Of a stretch of DNA of 64,000 bases, positions 42,590-53,720 are shown in pieces (the first letter of the stretch is position 1; each line of letters opens with the position of its first letter). This stretch comes from Rheum nobile (lineage: Eukaryota > Streptophyta > Magnoliopsida > Caryophyllales > Polygonaceae), in contig WOAB01000211.1 in the NCBI GenBank assembly GCA_027886185.1, forward strand, positions 4,254,001 to 4,318,000, read 5' to 3'. A model generated the notes under the pieces. That model searched no databases. It saw only the letters and a list, made by a program, of their open reading frames with translations, and was not told the DNA's origin. Both the position numbers and the translations under genes were made by a program.

Positions 42590-43012
42590 TCGTTGTTTCA
42601 AGCTTGGTTGTTGATACTACACTACATTGATGGAGTCGATCTAGGGTGGAGTTTGAGTTGTTCTGTTTTGGTCGTGGTTATGTTTGAGGCTCATGAGGAT
42701 CTCATAGGGCAACGTCATGGTGGTCGAGACTCCTGAATATCTCTCATTTAGGTGGGAGCAATGTCATGGTGGTCTATTCAACACTTTCCTAGGGTTGTCC
42801 CTGGTTGACCTGTTTTCGGTGGCGCTTTCCAACGATTGTCCTTTACTCGCCCCTCTCCCTCGGTCGTTTAGGCTCTTTTTTGCTTTGTTGTATTTTTCTT
42901 GCTTGTTTGTTGTCTTTTTGTTCCGATTTGTCCGGACGCCTATTTATCGGCCTCTCGATTTACCCGGCATAACAATGTCGGTATATCGAATTCTTTCCTG
43001 ATAAAAAAATAG
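42590..43012 (+). mobile_element. possible 3' end of a non-LTR retrotransposon
   Basis: A block of higher GC content ends TTTCCTGATAAAAAAA, preceded by a TTGTTCCGATTTGTCCGG and CTCGATTTACC stretch that resembles the T-rich 3' tails of plant L1 elements. No RT motif is present and no flanking duplication was found, so this is tentative. Confidence 0.3.
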
Positions 43013-43093
43013 TAATTTACTTTTATTTCTTATATCTCTTATTTAATAAATTACTCATTTACTTTTTGGTTCAACAAATTTTCTTGTAAATAC

Positions 43094-43354
43094 TGTTTGG
43101 ATTCAAACGCAATAATGAGAGAAAACAAAACAAAAAAACACGAGAATTGTTAACCTAGTTTGCCACGAAAGTGACTACGTCTGGAGGCGCTGCCAAGCCA
43201 GGGTTTTTTCTACTGTTTTGTGATACATCTACAATTCATCAAGTGAGTATAAATACTAAAGATCGAAACCCTAATCCGTCCCAAAACCCGAACGTACAAA
43301 AAAGGCCTAGTTTGGGCTTTTAGTGTGCAGTCCATCAGACTCCATAACCCAACA
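43094..43354 (-). mobile_element. solo Ty1/copia-like LTR, TSD AATAC
   Basis: The 261-bp insertion reads TGTTGGGTTATGG...TTTGAATCCAAACA on the minus strand, with TG/CA ends, and is flanked by AATAC at 43089-43093 and 43355-43359. A TATTTATAC box precedes the central part. The flanking sequence continues across the insertion as in the uninterrupted repeat copy at 40785-40890. TGTTGGG ends are common in plant copia LTRs. Confidence 0.85.
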
Positions 43355-43365
43355 AATACAAATTA

Positions 43366-43443
43366 ACTACCGAATGTGATGATTTGTTCTTCTCACTACC
43401 GAATGTGATGATTTGTTCTTCTCACTACCGAATGTGATGATTT
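43366..43443. repeat. 29-bp tandem repeat
   Basis: ACTACCGAATGTGATGATTT plus GTTCTTCTC is repeated at 43366 and 43395, with a partial third copy at 43424. Copies are identical, so it is young or conserved by slippage. Confidence 0.9.
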
Positions 43444-44049
43444 GTAATTACTACAAATTACTCATTTTTTTTTTTTTATAATTGATTGTAAAACTTAAAC
43501 TTCGCACCCTTTATTTTAAAAAAAAATCACACCCGGCCCCAAATTTTATTTTTTTTAATTTCAATTTTAAAAAAAAACTAACAAATATTTATAAAAAATT
43601 GAAATTTAAAAAATAAATAAATTTTTAAAAAAATATAAAAAAATTCCATACTCTTGGTTTGGATACCATACATACCCTAAGATATGTAGAGTTTGGGGAT
43701 TAGGGTCCTTATCGTTTGTTGACCTCTCACGCTTTAGAATTCGGGATTCATTGGCGTATCATGAATTTTAGGATTTACATTTTTATTTGAGTGATTGCAT
43801 TACAATAAGCATTGAGAATTGTGGATTGGTTTCGAATTGGGGATTGATTGTAGTATAACATGCATCAGGAATGTTTTTGAATTTGAAATAGGAATGGAAA
43901 TAGATTGGGTGATGGATGGGTGAACCACCTCCATCACCGACCAACAAAACAATTGGTCCATCCAACCCATCCGTCACCCGTGAAACTTATCACTCGCATC
44001 CAAACTTGTAGTAATCATACAAAATGATGTAATTTGCAATTGCAATATT
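43444..44049. other. AT-rich non-coding DNA
   Basis: Long A and T runs occupy 43465-43650. At about 43905-43980, GGGTGATGGATGGGTG and CCATCCGTCACCCGTG form an imperfect foldback that may mark an old MITE. No gene. Confidence 0.5.
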
Positions 44050-44372
44050 CGGGCAAGGATATACGCTTCCCACACTACAAATAATTATGGCAAAAGGTTT
44101 TATTCTTGTGCAAGGTATGAAGCAAATGTTGAGAAAGGATGTGGTTTATTCAACTCGATTGATAGGCCATTTGGGTTGAATAAAATATCATCAAGAAGTG
44201 CACCAAAAGAAGGAATTGAAAACCAAATACATTGCTCTACAAAAGGAGGTGATAGCCAAGGATGCTGAGATTGAAAAAAGAAAAGCTTCTTCAATCCACC
44301 ATAGTGTGATAATAATAGGATTTTTGGTATTTGCAATCATCTTAAATGGTGTACTAGATAATTATAATGAAT
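44050..44372 (+). pseudogene. GRF-type zinc-finger protein remnant
   Basis: A plus-strand frame reads YEANVEKGCGLFNSIDRPFG, resembling the second half of a plant GRF zinc finger (CGFFEW block). A one-base shift then leads to KEVIAKDAEIEKRKA, a coiled-coil-like segment, and a hydrophobic C-terminal helix (VIIIGFLVFAIILNGVL). That order, finger, coil and terminal membrane helix, is common in the large plant GRF-finger family of unknown function. Its 5' part is missing. It could be a captured gene fragment. Confidence 0.45.
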
Positions 44373-45608
44373 AGTTTAAGTTCGGTGATGTAATTATTAG
44401 ATGCTTAAATGGTGTAATGTAAGGCAGTAATGGTAAGCAGTGTTGGGTATGTTGTGTATTTTTGTTTAGGGTTCAATGTAATCAAAAGTTCGACCAAAAA
44501 AATGTAATCAAAAGATGTTTCTTTTAAGTGGTGATTGTTAAGTGATGTTTAATGTTATCATTGGTTTAGCTTTGTGTGGTTTATGGCTTGTGTGACAATT
44601 ATGTTTGTGCAAACACATAGAAGAGTTTGACTTTGATCATATCTTCTCTACTTTGCATGAACTAGTTGAAATATTTATGAGCACACACATTAGTGATTAA
44701 ACACATAACTTTTGAAAACAAAATCTTATGAAACAAGAGAATTACTTTGCTCATATCTGTATACAGATTAGTGCTTAAACACATATCTTTTGACACATAT
44801 AAAATGAAACAAGAGCCCTAGTTAATTGTTCATATTATACATGTATCTATTGGCATATTGCTTAAACACATTTGTTGACACATATCTAATGAAACAAAAG
44901 CATTAATAGGGTGGCTTTAATATCTTATAAAACACCATAAACAAGTTCGGTGCTTAAACACATCCATTGGTTCCTAAACCTGCATCTAAATAATTTAGCA
45001 TCCCCTTTGTTTTGACTTGAATTTCATTCAAGTTCAAGTCTTACAAAACACCATAAACGAACAAACAACATAGTTAAGGTATTAAACAATTTTTTTTCAC
45101 TTACAATCACAAAAGTTTATCCGTCCAAAAAGCAACCACACAAAATATTCTTTCACAATGAAGTTACTTTCTCCTTCAACTGATTGCATGACCTCCTGGT
45201 GACATATACTAATTGTGATATTGTGGTAATCACATTTCTCTTAGGTGGGCAAACTGGGTATAACGTCATTGAGGTTGTTGGCTCTATTGGATGACCTTAA
45301 TCGTACCCGACTTTGATTCCTTGTTTTTATCCTTGAATCCACTTGAGTGTACTCCTCAGAATCACTGAAATGGTTGTAATGTTACATATGAACCATAATA
45401 AAAACTTCATTATCATTTCAAGCATTAGGATGCAAATAAATAACAATACTCCAAGGATTGTAATGAACTAATTAGGTCAATTTCAGCATCTCCATCACCC
45501 TTTAAAAATCAAAACCTTGGGTTGCAATTGGTAATGTGTATGGATCCACAAGATTGTAATGAACTAATAGGCTACCTCAATGCCATAGCCCATTTATTGT
45601 GCATGAAA
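44373..45608. repeat. intergenic DNA with about 80-90-bp minisatellite
   Basis: The word GTGCTTAAACACAT(A/C) with downstream TTTGA-ACA and ATGAAACAAGAG recurs at about 44690, 44772, 44862 and 44952. Copies are diverged. No gene is supported in the remainder. Confidence 0.6.
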
Positions 45609-45905
45609 CACTAGCACAAAATGTTGTTATTTAATGAAACAGACCCCGGTTTTTTAATCGTGGTTATTCTCGACGAGATAAAGCTCCCAGACCGCACTTA
45701 TTAGTAACCGTGGTAAAAAATTCCGAACAGTGGTTATGTAACTAAACCACTGTCCTTCTTGTTTTTTTATTTAATAATAAGAGTTATGGGACTGCGATTT
45801 AGCTTAAGAAACACGGTCCCGTATTTTGAGTTTAAAAAATTAGCTTGAACAACTATTTAATAAGCACTGTAACTACGAATATCAGGCATTAAGAAGCACA
45901 TATTT
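45609..45905 (+). mobile_element. orphan terminus of a CACTA transposon
   Basis: CACTAGCACAAAATG at 45609 resembles the terminal repeat of plant CACTA (En/Spm) elements. It is followed by subterminal motifs in both orientations: AACCGTGGTAAAA, CAGTGGTTATG, AACCACTGTCC and ACACGGTCCCG. No matching CATTTTGTGCTAGTG end or transposase was found, so it is a truncated end. Confidence 0.5.
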
Positions 45906-47790
45906 TATACTTATATTGAGTGTGTGCCTACAACAACCATTAAAACGAACATCAATGTGAAGCAATTTGTCATCACACCCCAAACTAGAATGAATGAAAA
46001 TGACCCAACCGGCGCCACCAAGTACAAGGGAGAGTGTGATCTTTCAACCCGGTACAAGCTCTAGTAGTTTCGGTGAAATAGAGTACTTGTGTGAGCATGA
46101 CATTGCTGCTTGAATGCCAAACATCACTAATACTAGATACACAACAAGAATATATTGTCAACAATAACTCAAACATAACGGAAACCAAAACATGAGGGAA
46201 GATGAGATCTCATTTAGATGCACTACATGAGGTTTTAGATATCTAATATGTCTAATGTAATGTGAATTTTACAGTTGGAAAAAGAGTGGCTTAAATTAAT
46301 GTATTGACAATTTACGCCATATGACTTCAAAATTCAAATTTTGATCTCATTTTACTTGAATGAGATCTTTCAAACCTCATAGCACATAGGTCATTCAGTC
46401 ACTATCTACACCAAGTCATCCGGTTGGATCCATATTTTAAGAAACTGGAACTCAAACCAAAATATGATTATCGAGAAAACGATGACATAAGTGGTTTATT
46501 AATTTTCATATATATTATTAATGAACCAAACCAATCATAATTACAACTCACCCATTTAGTTGGTTGATGCTCATGAACCGGATCACCAACTACCATAGAG
46601 GCTGATATGTTTGTTGAATTTGTTTTGAATACCTTTATGTCTCCAAAAAATTTTAAAATACCAGTGTGTCTGTAAGGGGTATTTTTAAAATACCAAAATG
46701 TCTTTTTTGGCCCTTTTCAAACTTCCAGGTAACATAAAATGCATTTGTTGTAGATAGCTACTAAAAATTTGTTAATATGGCTTATGTTACCTACCGATTA
46801 GTACCTTGTTCACCACATCCACGGGCAATGCATAAGCTGGAACTATCGCTTTAATCCTTGGGTACTCGAGTAGTGATAGTCCTGCCAATACCACACCCCA
46901 AAAGAAGAGGTATCAGCACTAACTTAATCCTTGATGGTATAATACAAAATGAAGAAATTATGTTCCAATGACCCCAAAGTAAGTATGTAAGACATATACA
47001 ACACCGTCTGGTTTGGTCGAAATTCCTCTTTCTGCGGGTCCTGCTCTTTCTCTCATCATGGGATATAAGAAAAACTCTTTAAAATGTCCCATTACTGAAA
47101 GTTTTCAACATTAAAATTTGGCTAAATTTTATAGCTTGAACCCTCTTTTCAATTCAGTTTACACAAGGATTGCATTCATACCTGGTGAAGCCATCCAATT
47201 AATCTCATAGTCATAGTCTCACCCCTAGCCTAACAAGTCACTACATGAAAGAGCCAAGGCAATTAGGCACATTCACCTTGAAATAAACTTAGTCTCTCGG
47301 TCGTCATCTATCTTAGATACATGTATGCTATCTCTATTTCAAATACTTGGATACATTCCCCTTGAAAATAACGTACTCCTAGTCTTTCAAATGTCATCTC
47401 TATCTCAACTACTTCAAATTGTATCTTTCCAAAATCTTTGGAATATACCACAATAATTTCATTGCTAGTCTAGCATAACAAAACAAGAAGCATAATTACT
47501 TTTCTTTATTTCAAAGAGAATAAAAAACTACCAGAGCTAAGATTTGCATAAATGCTTGTGACTAGAATCTCCAACATTGTATCATACTCCTAGATGAGGA
47601 ATGATAACAAACCAAAAAATACCATCATCCATTGAGCTAGATATAACAAAAATGAAGAGAAGAAGAACGGAGGTAATGAAAAAACTATACTGCAGAGGTC
47701 AACCAAAAGATGCAAAAGAACTTGCTGAAGTATATAGATCATGTGAGAAATCCCATTGAGCATTCATTAGAGTAGAACTCAGTAACTCAC
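45906..47790. other. intergenic DNA without recognisable gene
   Basis: AT-rich. Short open frames such as 45985-46188 (minus) show no domain. It may include intron sequence of the exon-like segment at 47791-47954, but this cannot be shown. Confidence 0.4.
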
Positions 47791-47954
47791 CATGATTCGT
47801 TGACCATTGTTTAGAATTGATAGGATTTTTTTATGGCCACTAAGAGACTGAGAGAGCAGTTCAAGAAGTTTCCCCTTAGGAGCATGTCCTTTTGCTTCCC
47901 TTAGCAATAATAACATATTATGTGGCAAATCGGAAGTGGAAATACTTCCCGGAA
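47791..47954 (-). other. exon-like segment, unrecognised product
   Basis: On the minus strand a pyrimidine-rich acceptor TTTTGCTTCTGCAG precedes 47954, and a consensus donor ATG/GTGAGT follows 47791. The 164 nt between are open and read PGSISTSDLPHNMLLLLREA, then KGKLLELLSQSLSGHKKILS, predicted helical. The upstream sequence is also open to a Met at 48150 but looks intronic. No family is recognised. It could be one exon of a host gene or a captured fragment. Confidence 0.35.
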
Positions 47955-48109
47955 CTGCAGAAGCAAAATAAAATATATTAGATGCCAAAACGACATAACC
48001 AAGTAAAGACTCCTCACGGAGTACTGAATTGAAAAGAGGGTTCCAACTATAAAAGAGTAGCAACCCTAAAAACGTAAACCCAAATCTTAATTTGAAACCC
48101 AGATATGAA

Positions 48110-48413
48110 CTTAAGTCAAAAAACAATTTTGGGCAACGTAACTCTGCCATTTGAATGCAAAACCAAGAATCTTATTACATATGTCCAAAAAAAATGAAAT
48201 GTATTTCAGAAAGGTTTTCAACTTTGCAGTTGGCTAGCCATTATGCAGGAATGTAGCCATAAGTTGACAATGCAGACCTTAGGTTAAAAACCAATTTTGG
48301 ACAAGGCAACTGTGCCATTTGAATACAAAACCAAAAATCTTATTACATATGTCCACAAACAAATCAAATGTATTTCAGAAAGTTTTTCAACTTTCCAGTG
48401 GGCTAGCCACCAT
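48110..48413. repeat. 168-bp tandem duplication
   Basis: CTTAAGTCAAAAAACAATTT at 48110 recurs as CTTAGGTTAAAAACCAATTT at 48278. Both continue through TGCCATTTGAAT(G/A)CAAAACC, ATCTTATTACATATGTCC and GTATTTCAGAAAG to GGCTAGCCA. The copies are roughly 85-90 per cent alike by eye. Confidence 0.85.
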
Positions 48414-48526
48414 GAGCTCTAGTTACAACAAGAGTGTCAACTCAAGATATCTCTTTTTTTTCCTATTGTCCAATGAAAGCTTCAACTATAGTGAATATAA
48501 CATTAAACTTCTAGCTACTAAAAACT

Positions 48527-48819
48527 TGATGGCCCCTAGACCTTGATGGCGACGAATGAGAAGGACTTGATGAGTGTAAAGTCGACCAAACCTATGACCC
48601 GGGCCCGCGCTTGCGCCATAGCTCAACCCCACATGACGCGCTCCCTGGCGCATCCCAATGGCGCACCCCCACATGACACCCTCGGGTGTCACGTGCCTTT
48701 CCCTTTACCTTGTTATTGTTTTGTTTTTATGTTGGGAGTGTTGGCCACTTGTAGTGGACGAAGAACATTAAACCTTAGGCCCATGGCCACAATTGTGTAA
48801 TACTATTTAAGCACCTTTA
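48527..48819 (+). repeat. gypsy D 5' LTR, first part
   Basis: It begins TGATGGCCCCTAGACCTTGA and matches the 3' LTR from 61704, including the pol-like coding tail (MMATNEKDLMSVKSTKPMTR), TCACGTGCC and TTATTGTTTTGTTTTTATGT. A TATTTAAG box is at 48804-48811. Element E interrupts it 8 bp farther on. Confidence 0.9.
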
Positions 48820-51099
48820 TGTTGACAGTCAAGGGAAAACAACTCAAAGGCCTCCAAGGAAGAGACTTAAGCAAAGAAAAGTTCTTGTCAAAGTTTTAAG
48901 TTTTTAGTTCTCGCCAAATTCTGGACAGCCTTCAATAAAACGACCATAATCGTGGATAACAAATTGATCTCAAGATGATTCAAGATGCGTTGGAAAGATA
49001 ATTCAAAGATCTATAACTCCATAGTTTACACCGAATCGAAATTCCAACGAGAAGATGATCAAAATCCAGTTTTACTGAAGACAGTGCAATTTCCAGCGGG
49101 AATTATTTACTTTCATAATTAGTTAGACTAAGTAAGATTTTATTCCATTTTTCTTGTTATGTTATCTTTTAATTCAGCTTTATGAATTAGTTTTAAGAAT
49201 TTTTAGGATTAGATAAGAAGATTTAGGGTCCAAGATTGTTTGGTTTCCTTGTTTTTTCTTTTACAAATTTCTATCTTTTTTCTAATTTCCTTATCTTTAG
49301 CATTAGATAGATTATTTCTTTTGAAGATATTAGGCACGAAATTATGTTATTTAAACTCTTGTTTTCATTAATAAAAATCAGATTGGGACTCTTGTATAAC
49401 TTTGCTAAGTTATACTCGTGGTTTTCCCCATCCAAAACACCTCTTTTGCTTCAAGCGATCTGTTCTTCTTCAATTCGTTTGATCAATCAATCCTTCTCCA
49501 AAAGTCACGAAATTTTGAGGGGTTATTCCTGAGTTCCATAAAGTGTAGATTCCAGGATTTCATGGAATTTAGAGGTCGTTTGCATCTTTCCTCAAAGACG
49601 GGACCGAAACAGCGCGTGACGATCCTATCAAGTGATTTCACGTCAAGTGGTATTAGTTTTCCAGGTTCAGAGGCAAGCATCCCATGCTTCTTCATCTTCA
49701 CCATGAATGAAGTTTATTACGATGATGACTTCTACCCCCAACGTCGCCCCTAATGTCATGACTTCAAGTTGAGACTTGAATACTTTACAGGTGAAGCTAA
49801 CCCCTCAAAGTGCATAAAGTGGTTGCGCAAATCGGCTTATGTATTTAGCCATTTTGACTATGATGAGTACGAGAAGGTCGAGATTGCTACCCAATAGAAG
49901 AAGACCGCTATAGACGTGGCATACATCTTGTTGTCTCTTGGAACCAACTCGTCTATGTCATGAAGAGGCACTTCGTCTCGGAAGACTATGAGGAGCACAG
50001 ACAATGCCATTGCCGGCCACACCATGGTGCACCCTTGAGCGAGGCTTCCGCCAAAACCCATGCCCAAGCTTTAGACCATGAACTGCGAGAAGCAATAGAG
50101 GATATCAAGGCTGGTATTGCAAAGCTCAAAGCTTGGACTCCAGACGACGTCCAAATCACAACTGATCCCCCAACTCCAAGTGCCCCGACACCGATGGTTG
50201 CTTGTTCTTCTCTAAAGCCCACTGATTTGGTGGTTGTGGAATCAATTTCCAGGCCATTAGATCAGTCCACGCTTCCACCCACAACAAGTTTTATGGAAGA
50301 GACCACCGCAGCCCCGGTAATCGCCATTGTCGTACCTATTTGCAGCCCTACACCGCCTCTACCGACGACTATACCGCCTCCTCTAGTGACGCTGCTTGTT
50401 TCCGGTCCGACTAATGTTGCTCCTTCTACGTTAACCCACTTAATACACACACCATATGCAGAAGAGTCGAGCAACAAGAAGCCAACTTTGATGTTGTTCG
50501 ATTTTGTTGAGCAACATGTTCCTATGCTGATTTTTAGTGCCACAGGATCTCTCCACCATGCTTTTGGCTTCTTCCTCATTGAATCGAGGACGATTCGAAG
50601 CCAAGTGGGGGAGAATGATGACAATCAAGGGAAAACAACTCAAAGGCCTCCAAGTAAGAGGCTCAAGAAAAAGAAAGTTATTGTCAAAGTTCGAAAGACG
50701 ATTTAATGACGATTTTACAAGTTTCTATCTTTTTTTTAGTTTCCTTATCTTTAGCATTAGATATATTATTTATTTTGAAGATATTAGGCACGAAATTATG
50801 TTATTCAAACTCTTGTTTTCATTAATAAAAATCAGATTGGGACTCTTGTATAACTTGGCTAAGTTATACTGGAGTTTTTCCCCATCCAAAACACTTTTTT
50901 TGCTTCTAGCGATCTATTCTTCTTTAATTCGTTTGATCAATCAATACTTCTCCAAAAGTCACGAAATTATGAGGGATTGTTTCTAAGTTCCTTAAAGTGT
51001 AGATTCCAGAATTTCATTTAATTTGGAGGTCGTTTGCAACTTTCCTCAAAGACGGGACCGAAACAGCACGTGACGATCCTATCAAGTGATTTCACATCA
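48820..51099 (+). mobile_element. element E: gag-only non-autonomous LTR retrotransposon, TSD CTTTA
   Basis: The 2280-bp insertion lies in the gypsy D 5' LTR just after its TATA-like box. It is flanked by CTTTA (48815-48819 and 51100-51104). LTRs are 48820-49645 (826 bp) and 50616-51099 (484 bp; it lacks an internal stretch of about 340 bp). They start TG(T/A)TGACA(G/A)TCAAGGG and end GTGATTTCAC(G/A)TCA. A TGGTATTAG primer site (49648) and an AAGTGGGGGAGAA polypurine tract (50603-50615) bound a gag-like region. There is no pol. Gag-bearing non-autonomous gypsy elements (TR-GAG type) are known in plants. Confidence 0.88.
49703..50580 (+). pseudogene. element E gag-like ORF, broken
   Basis: It begins MNEVYYDDDFYPQRRP, then a stop. 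The same frame resumes HDFKLRLEYFTGEANPSKCI and AYVFSHFDYDEYEKVEIATQ, an abbreviated gag core (target for a W-x-F-type helix region). A frameshift leads into a Pro/Thr-rich frame from 49960 (REAIEDIKAGIAKLKAW, then repeated TPP motifs). No zinc knuckle or protease is present. It lies between the element's own primer site and polypurine tract, so it is the sole product of the element. Confidence 0.65.
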
Positions 51100-51104
51100 C
51101 TTTA

Positions 51105-51330
51105 TGTGCCCTATTGTAATGTTAGGTTTAGTTGAGGTTTATTGTTTTGAATAGAGGTCCTCCTCCCATAAAATTCTAGGCCTCACGCTCTAGGGTTTGG
51201 GTTTTCTCACTCCACCAATCTCTCTGTCGCTCCATAGGCCTTACGCCCCATTAATCCCCCAGCTCAGTTGCCCCGTGTCCGTCCACCGCTTTGCCGCTCC
51301 CGTAGCCTCCATAGCCAGCCGCCACCTTCC
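51105..51330 (+). repeat. gypsy D 5' LTR, second part
   Basis: TGTGCCCTATTGTAATGTTAGGTTTAG continues the LTR exactly where element E interrupted it. It aligns with 62094-62275 of the 3' LTR (TGTGCCCCATTGCATTGTTA) up to GTTGCC(C/A)CGTGTC. The precise LTR end is not clear. Confidence 0.8.
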
Positions 51331-52061
51331 CTTGCCTTTTCCCATGTTAACCTAGCTAGCTAGGGTTTCCTAAGATCCAAGACAACATAAGGGGACCATT
51401 CCCTCCAAAACTAGCAAAAAGCCAAAACCACTTTTCCAAAACCCACATTCCTTGTTTTCTCCATTTTGGGTAACTTCCATCTTGTCCTTTGTTGGGTATC
51501 AGGCTAGAGAATGGGGCCTTCCAAGACAATTGCTTTTGGGTTGTTGGTTGTTTCCATTTGTGAATCTTCCTTCTCTCCACCTTCTCTCTTTTAAAATGTT
51601 TGTCTCTACCCAAAAAGATTTATTTGTCTAGTCACCTTGTTGGCACCCAATTATAAAAAAACAAAGAAAGCCATCTCGAATTCAAAAAAAAGAAAGATAG
51701 GCAAGAGATGGGCAAAATGCACTCCATAGGCATTGGGGTAAAGCCCCTTCACAACAGAAACAAGGCCTACTAAGCCCACCCCTCTATATTTCTTTCTCAA
51801 AGTCACAACACCAAGGAGATGCCTTCGGCCCACTTAATCGCTTATTAATGCCTTGATCCTTATGTCTTGATTTCAATTTTAAAGTTAAGCTGTGAAGTTA
51901 CTTATTGCATGCCCTTGCTTGATTATCTTCAATGCCTTGATTGTTTGATTCCCACGGCTTAACTAGATAACCCACGAGTGGTGCCATTGAAATTAATTTG
52001 GGAATGCATTGTATTACTTGGTTGCTATTGATTGCCTTGTGCCTCTTGACTCTCGTGGTTC
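51331..52061 (+). other. gypsy D leader
   Basis: Untranslated sequence between LTR and gag. No gene; the minus-strand frames at 51356-51833 have no recognisable features. The primer-binding site was not located. Confidence 0.5.
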
Positions 52062-52364
52062 ATGGCTACCTTAGGTACAAGCTCCATGGAAGATCAAGGA
52101 CTAAGAGTTACCCATGACAACCCTTCACCCCCTTTGCCCTCGGTGGATCAAGCCAAGGATGCCGAGAATGCCGAGCTCAAGAGCCAATTGGCCGCGCTTG
52201 AAGCTCGAGTGTTTCCGCTCGTGCCCCATCCTACGGGTCCAACTCCCCAAGTCTACATAGACCCGAGGAGACACCATGTGGCATGCCACCGTGAAGCCGC
52301 GCCCCGCGACAAGGGAAGGGCCCCGCTTACTGATCAACGCTACTTTGTAGTGCTTAACTAGGAG
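52062..52364 (+). pseudogene. gypsy D gag N-terminus
   Basis: MATLGTSSMEDQGLRVTHDN opens a frame with the heptad-like segment AKDAENAELKSQLAALEARV and PTPQVYIDPRRH, the same layout as the gypsy C gag N-terminus (AEM, QLAAL, QVYIDHK). It stops at 52361 beside the inserted LTR and continues at about 55348. Confidence 0.75.
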
Positions 52365-52539
52365 TTGTTATCGGAGTTTTAGGTACCGTTTATATGGGTT
52401 TAGAGCGTAAGTTAGGAGAATGGAGTTGATGAGAAGGAATGTTGATTTGGTGGTTTCAAGAGCTTAAATGAAGACTTAAGGAGTTGAAGGCGAAGCCACA
52501 GGAGAAGACCGAAGCGAGAGCGAAAAGACGCTACAGAAT

Positions 52540-52745
52540 CTTGGCCGCAGGCGCGGAATAGTGGGTCGCGGGCACAGAATAGTGGGCCGCGGGCACGGAA
52601 GCCTTAGCCGCGGGCGCGGATGGGCGCGAAGTGAAGACGAACAGCGAGGACTTCAAAGACTTTTCCGCGGTCACGGATTTATTTCCGCGGTCGTGGATTT
52701 ATTTCCGTGGTCGCGGATTTATTTCCGCGGTCGCGGATCCTTTCC
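52540..52745. repeat. GC-rich hairpin array in LTR copy 1
   Basis: Words GGCCGC(A/G)GGCGCGGA and TAGCCGCGGGCGCGGATG are followed by four 20-bp units TTCCGCGGTCGCGGATTTAT (52663-52738, with single variants). Each unit contains a CCGCG-TCGCGG self-complementary core. The array lies upstream of TATATAT at 52876. Confidence 0.85.
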
Positions 52746-53382
52746 TGGCGCGGTGCAGAGACGCGATTTTCATCCGAGATCTTTTATTTTATTTTATTTC
52801 CTTTTAGTTCGTTTGTTTTATTTTCTTTTAGAAATTGTTATTGTTATCTTTTAGGAAATTAGGTTTTGCAAAGTCTATATATTCTTCCTTTAGAACATCA
52901 GTTTTGTAAGTTGGGTTCTACCCCAAGTTAGGTTTTACCTTTCTTCCTCTTTTTCCTTTTCTTAGTTTAGTTCTTTGTTTTTGTTTTTGGCTAGACAATT
53001 GAAGCCTTGGTTTGAATTTGATATTGACATTATTTCTTTCTTTATCCTTGAATGTTATGATTTTCTTGCGCTTCATTCCATTGCGTTTTATTGATTTCTC
53101 TAGCCTGATCACCTAGTTTTATTGGTATTATTCATACTGCGGGATTAAGGTTTTGAATTTTTTGGTTGATCTAGTTCATCAATTGTTGTGATTAGTATTA
53201 TTAATATTAGTTTCCCTAGCCTGACAAACTAGTTGAGATTGGTATTATCTATAGTGCTAGTTCCCCTAATCTGGTCAACTTGTTGAGATTAATATTGTTC
53301 ATCCCTAATTCAGAGTAGCAACCACGAGTTACAAGAACTAGTTGTGAATGTTTATTGTGAAGAAAATTGATTGCATGTCGAG

Positions 53383-53720
53383 TAGGGGTGAGCACGGGCC
53401 GACGAAACCGAAGCCTGAACCGAACCCGGCCCGAAAAACCAGAACGGAACCCGAACCCATACTCCTTCGGTTCGGGTTTTGGGCCGCACTTATTACCATT
53501 TCGGGTTTCGGGTCGGTTCGGGTTCGGTTCGGGTTTGGTTCGGGTTTTAGTGCATTTTTGCCCCTTTTCCCCCTTTGAGTGTTGTTTAGCCCAAACCCGA
53601 CCCAAACCTGAACCGAACCGAAGTGTTCGGGTTCGGTCTTCGGTCCCATGTTTTTGGGATTTTCGGGTTTGGGCTTTTCGGGTTCAGTTCGGGTCGGGTT
53701 CTGGCCCGTGCTCACCCCTA
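53383..53720. mobile_element. hAT-like MITE with GGTTCGGG-rich interior (MITE-2)
   Basis: The 338-bp insertion has perfect 18-bp inverted ends TAGGGGTGAGCACGGGCC and GGCCCGTGCTCACCCCTA, and 8-bp duplications ATGTCGAG at 53375-53382 and 53721-53728. The empty site (GCATGTCGAGTACTGACTAG) exists at 54911-54930 in the second LTR copy, which fixes the boundaries. The interior consists of GGTTCGGG-like repeats in both orientations around a short T-rich centre. There is no coding capacity; open frames across it are repeat translations. Confidence 0.93.

Noticed and set aside
53390..53720. telomere-like or coding GGTTCGGG repeats
   Set aside because: The repeats are confined to the MITE-2 foldback and read open on both strands because stops are rare in this word. 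They do not match the plant telomere repeat TTTAGGG.
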